Shown here one piece after another: positions 61,003-64,000 of a DNA stretch of 64,000 nucleotides. Made by a program: the position numbers and the translations under genes. Within the stretch, counting starts at the first letter, position 1; each line of letters starts with the position of its first letter. The notes below the pieces were generated by a model, which was given only the letters and a program-made list of their open reading frames with translations, did not search any database and was not told the origin of the DNA. The stretch comes from Cymbidium sinense (Eukaryota > Streptophyta > Magnoliopsida > Asparagales > Orchidaceae). The stretch spans positions 151,395,601 through 151,459,600 of the forward strand of contig CM038221.1 of assembly GCA_021442155.1 (NCBI GenBank). The letters are read 5' to 3'.

Positions 61003-61459
61003 TGTTGATCTCATTTTTAGAATGAGCTCTCAACACCTCCATCTTAGACTTAGGATTCCTCTTTGACTTTAAAAGTTTCTTAATCTTAAGACACATCTAG
61101 TGATTAGATGGACACTCTCACGTAGTCCTAGAAGACTTAGAAGAGTTAGCCATGGGAATAGGTCATGCCTTAGGGGTGTTAGGAAATTCTTCTACCCTTT
61201 AGCTTAAACCATTCTTCACTTTCCTTCTTTCAAGTCAAAGTCCAAATCAATTCTATTTGATTTTCCTAAAATCCAAATCAATTTCATGATTCAATTCCAT
61301 GATTCAAGTCTATGATTGAAATCCACGATTGAAATCCATGATCAAAATCTATCAAAAGTTCCTAAGTAAAAATTTTCTAAGCCCTTAACCCTTTCTTAAG
61401 GACTTAGCCAAAACCATGAGCTAAACCTACTCAAATCATTGAAATTTTCTCATGATTCA

Positions 61460-62065
61460 TTTATATTCTCATTTATATTCACATATATAAATAAAATATA
61501 AATTCAAATCAATCAAATCAAATTCAAGATTCCAAAACAATTCATGAAAATTTCCTAAAATTCCTTTAATTTTCCATTAAATGACTAAGCCAAAATCAAC
61601 TCCAAATCTTGATCAAACCTATTCAAATCCATGGGATTTTCTCAAAAACTTATTTATACACTCATTTATATTTTCATATATAAATGAAATATAAATTTAA
61701 ATCAATCCAATCAAAGGAAAAAAAATTAAATTCCAATTTTAAAATGCTTGAAATTCCTTTAAATCCTTTAATTTTTTATTAATGGATTTAACCTAAACTG
61801 TGATCAAACCACTTCGAACTCATGGGATTTTTGCAAAATCAATTTATATTCTCATTTATGTTCTCATATATAAATGAAATATAAATATACATGAATCAAA
61901 TCCAAGTCAAAAATTATATTTCAAATTAAAAATTCATTTAAATCCTTTAAATTCAGTTTAATGGATTTAACTTCAAATCATGATTAAACTCTTTCAAATC
62001 CTTGATATTTCTCATGATTAATTTATATTCTCATTTATATTCACATATATAAATGAAATATAAAT
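61460..62065 (+). repeat. U3 subrepeat, about four units (LTR D)
   Basis: CTCATTTATATTCACATATA and variants recur near 61470, 61660, 61850 and 62030, with GAAATATAAATTCAAATC downstream and a CTTAGCC-type spacer. These are the reverse-orientation counterparts of 56800-57345. Confidence 0.75.
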
Positions 62066-62419
62066 TCAAACAATGAAAACCCACTTCAAATCTCAAACTC
62101 AAATCAACTCAAAATCAAATCTAAGCCTTTCAAGTCAAAATCTTGAACTTAGCCAAAATCATTTCAAATCAAGCCAAACTCTTGAATTTTCTCTCATGAT
62201 TCAATCAATTTTACCATCATGAGCTCATATATAAATCCAAACCTCAATCCTTCAATCAAAACTCAAATCAAAAATCAAACCCAAAGCTCCTTCATATTCT
62301 TCCTTTGAATATGAGATTTTCAAATGGATCAAAATCCATTTGACTTCAAACCACTTATAAATGGATTAATATTTCAATCATAAGTCCATATGCAAGATCA
62401 ATCAACTTCAAATCAAGCT

Positions 62420-63260
62420 TTGACCAAACCATTTGACCCACTTAGGCTCACTTAACCCAAAGTGACCTAAAGTACCCTTATGAGCCAATTTTTGATCCTA
62501 ACCAAATTGGATTGAACCAAACTCATATATCCCTCTCATTTTGATCAACAATCATCATGAGATGATCAATCAATCAAATTGGGTGAAACTAAGTCAAACC
62601 TAAGGGTTGACCAAGTCAACACTTAACCTAAAATAAAACCTAACATAGCCAAAATCCATCATAGGCCAAATTGATTGAAACCTTTGATCCAAGTTCACTC
62701 ATGACCTATGTTTGAACTTGACCAAGTCAACCTTTGAGCCTAACCTAACCCATTTGGCCCACTTGATCCATTTTGACCTAAAGGGCCAAAATGTGTCAAA
62801 ACTTGATCTAAGCCAAATTGATTGAAACCAATGGGTCAAGTCCATCCCAAATCACTTGTGGAACTTGACCAAAGCCTCAATTGGCCAACTAGACCCAACC
62901 TAGCCCAATTGACCTTAGACCCAACATGACCTAAAGGGGTCATGTTGAGCCAAAATTAAACCTAACTCAAATTGATTGAAAATAAAGATACCAATCCACT
63001 CCATACGACCAACTAAACCCAAACCCACCCTTGACCTAACCCAAATAGGTCAAATGGGTCAAATAGGTCAACTTGACCCAGTTGACCTAAATGGGTCATA
63101 TGAGCCAAAACCAAATCTATACCAAATTGAACCAAACCAAAGGCACCAAAACATTTCAAATGGTTATATGAACTTGACCTAACCCTTGGTTTGACCCAAT
63201 TTGACCTATTGGTTAACTTGACTAAAGTTGACCCGTTTTGACCTAAATGGGTCAACATGA
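62420..63260 (+). promoter_or_regulatory. TTGACC / GGTCAA cluster in U3 of LTR D
   Basis: TTGACCCA, TTGACCTA and GGTCAA words recur very densely, especially 63030-63085 and 63170-63250. They lie 0.5-1.3 kb upstream of the TATA-like box. Confidence 0.5.
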
Positions 63261-63722
63261 GCCAAACCCTATCAAATGGATTCCAAATCCATTAAAACTT
63301 GGCACAACCTATTTTCTCAACATACCAAACATGCCCAAATTGAAAAAAATAGTAAAATGACCATTATACCTCTAGGCCATAGAATAAATTTTGGCCAAGC
63401 CCATGGGTATTTTGGTCATGCACTCATCACAATCACTTGACGCTCTCCTAAAACTTCAAGGGGACCTAGTGATGAGTGATGCACCCAACCCAATGGGTTT
63501 GGGTCAACCCATTTGCCCTTGGACCAAAACCCAACCCATAGACATGAAATTCAATTTCCAATCTCCCTCCAAACCTCAATTGGATGCACAAGGGAGTTAG
63601 GATTTCACTCCTCTGGCCAAACTGACCATGTGCACACCTCTAACCATCCAAACAACCCATCCCATGGTGTCAATTGGATCAAAATGACAAGCTTATGCTC
63701 GGGGTCCAATTTCCATAGAGGG

Positions 63723-63730
63723 ATATATAC
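63723..63730 (+). promoter_or_regulatory. TATA-like box of LTR D
   Basis: GGGATATATACTCCCCC at the U3 end, 2.72 kb inside the LTR, matches the box in LTR B and is followed by a CT-rich stretch (CTATTTTCACACACAC). Confidence 0.55.
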
Positions 63731-64000
63731 TCCCCCTAATTCACTTCTATTTTCACACACACTTGATCGATTGAAGCCTAAGGAGAGTTAAAAACATCAG
63801 AGAGCTTTCCCAAGGCCCCTAAGAGAGGATTGTGAATTCCCATTCTTTGGTTGCAATATAGGGGAGCTCACCTTGATTTCCAAATTCCTCCATACTTGAT
63901 CTTAGCTCAATTCCTTCTACACTCATCATCCAAGGACTCAGTCGAGCTTGCCTAAGCATCCAATTGAGTTCTAGAGGCAAGGGAGGATTGAATTGGATCA

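Larger units (their letters stand above)
61003..64000 (+). mobile_element. LTR D (Tat lineage, plus orientation), cut by the window edge
   Basis: It opens TGTTGATCTCATTTTTAGA, the same LTR start as A and B but on the plus strand, directly inside B's integrase. The five bases before it are GTGCT. It carries about four U3 subrepeats (61460-62065), the TTGACC-rich U3 (62420-63260) and a TATA-like box, then leader sequence to the window end. Whether it is a solo LTR or the 5' LTR of a complete element cannot be told. Confidence 0.85.

Overview
This window is plant nuclear DNA, strongly A+T-rich, and almost entirely repetitive. I found no intact host gene, tRNA, rRNA or CRISPR array. The plant origin rests on Ty3/gypsy retrotransposons of the Tat (Ogre-like) lineage, recognised by a gag-PR-RT-RNase H-second RNase H-integrase order, a plant-mobile-domain ORF antisense to pol, very long LTRs, and fragments of plant-type L1 and RTE LINEs. 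I cannot name the species.

Layout. 1-643 and 8332-8979 are one non-coding segment (X1), repeated as X2 at 30715-32010. X1 is split by a 7.7 kb solo LTR (644-8331, plus orientation) and then broken at 8980 by element A. Element A is a minus-strand Tat element: 3' LTR 8980-15560, repeat-filled 3' untranslated region 15561-18587, integrase, two RNase H domains, RT, protease and gag up to about 27440. Its 5' LTR is missing. An array of about 15 tandem hairpins (27760-28965), a L1 remnant (29390-29900), X2 with diverged 0.5 kb tandem units, and an RTE remnant (34217-34720) follow.

Element C is a second minus-strand Tat element with an 8.6 kb 3' LTR (35354-43982) full of minisatellites. Inside it lies a decayed plus-strand (antisense) plant-mobile-domain ORF with introns (44064-47870), then the end of its integrase (49295-49898). 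Element B (minus strand; LTR 49899-57810, 3' region 57811-60356, integrase end 60357-61002) is inserted in C's integrase. Element D (plus orientation; LTR 61003-64000, cut by the window edge) is inserted in B's integrase. The nesting order is therefore C, then B, then D.

The LTRs share a logic. The first 1.8-2.7 kb (U3) is packed with TTGACC/GGTCAA motifs and ends in a TATA box. A very long R-U5 of 5 kb or more follows, and near its end sits a conserved block around CCCTATAGGGGCAAGCCC. Coding regions are decayed mainly by nonsense codons that look like C-to-T changes, as expected for methylated, silenced repeats. The most unusual items are the hairpin array with co-varying arms, the antisense plant-mobile-domain ORF, and the extreme, repeat-driven LTR length.
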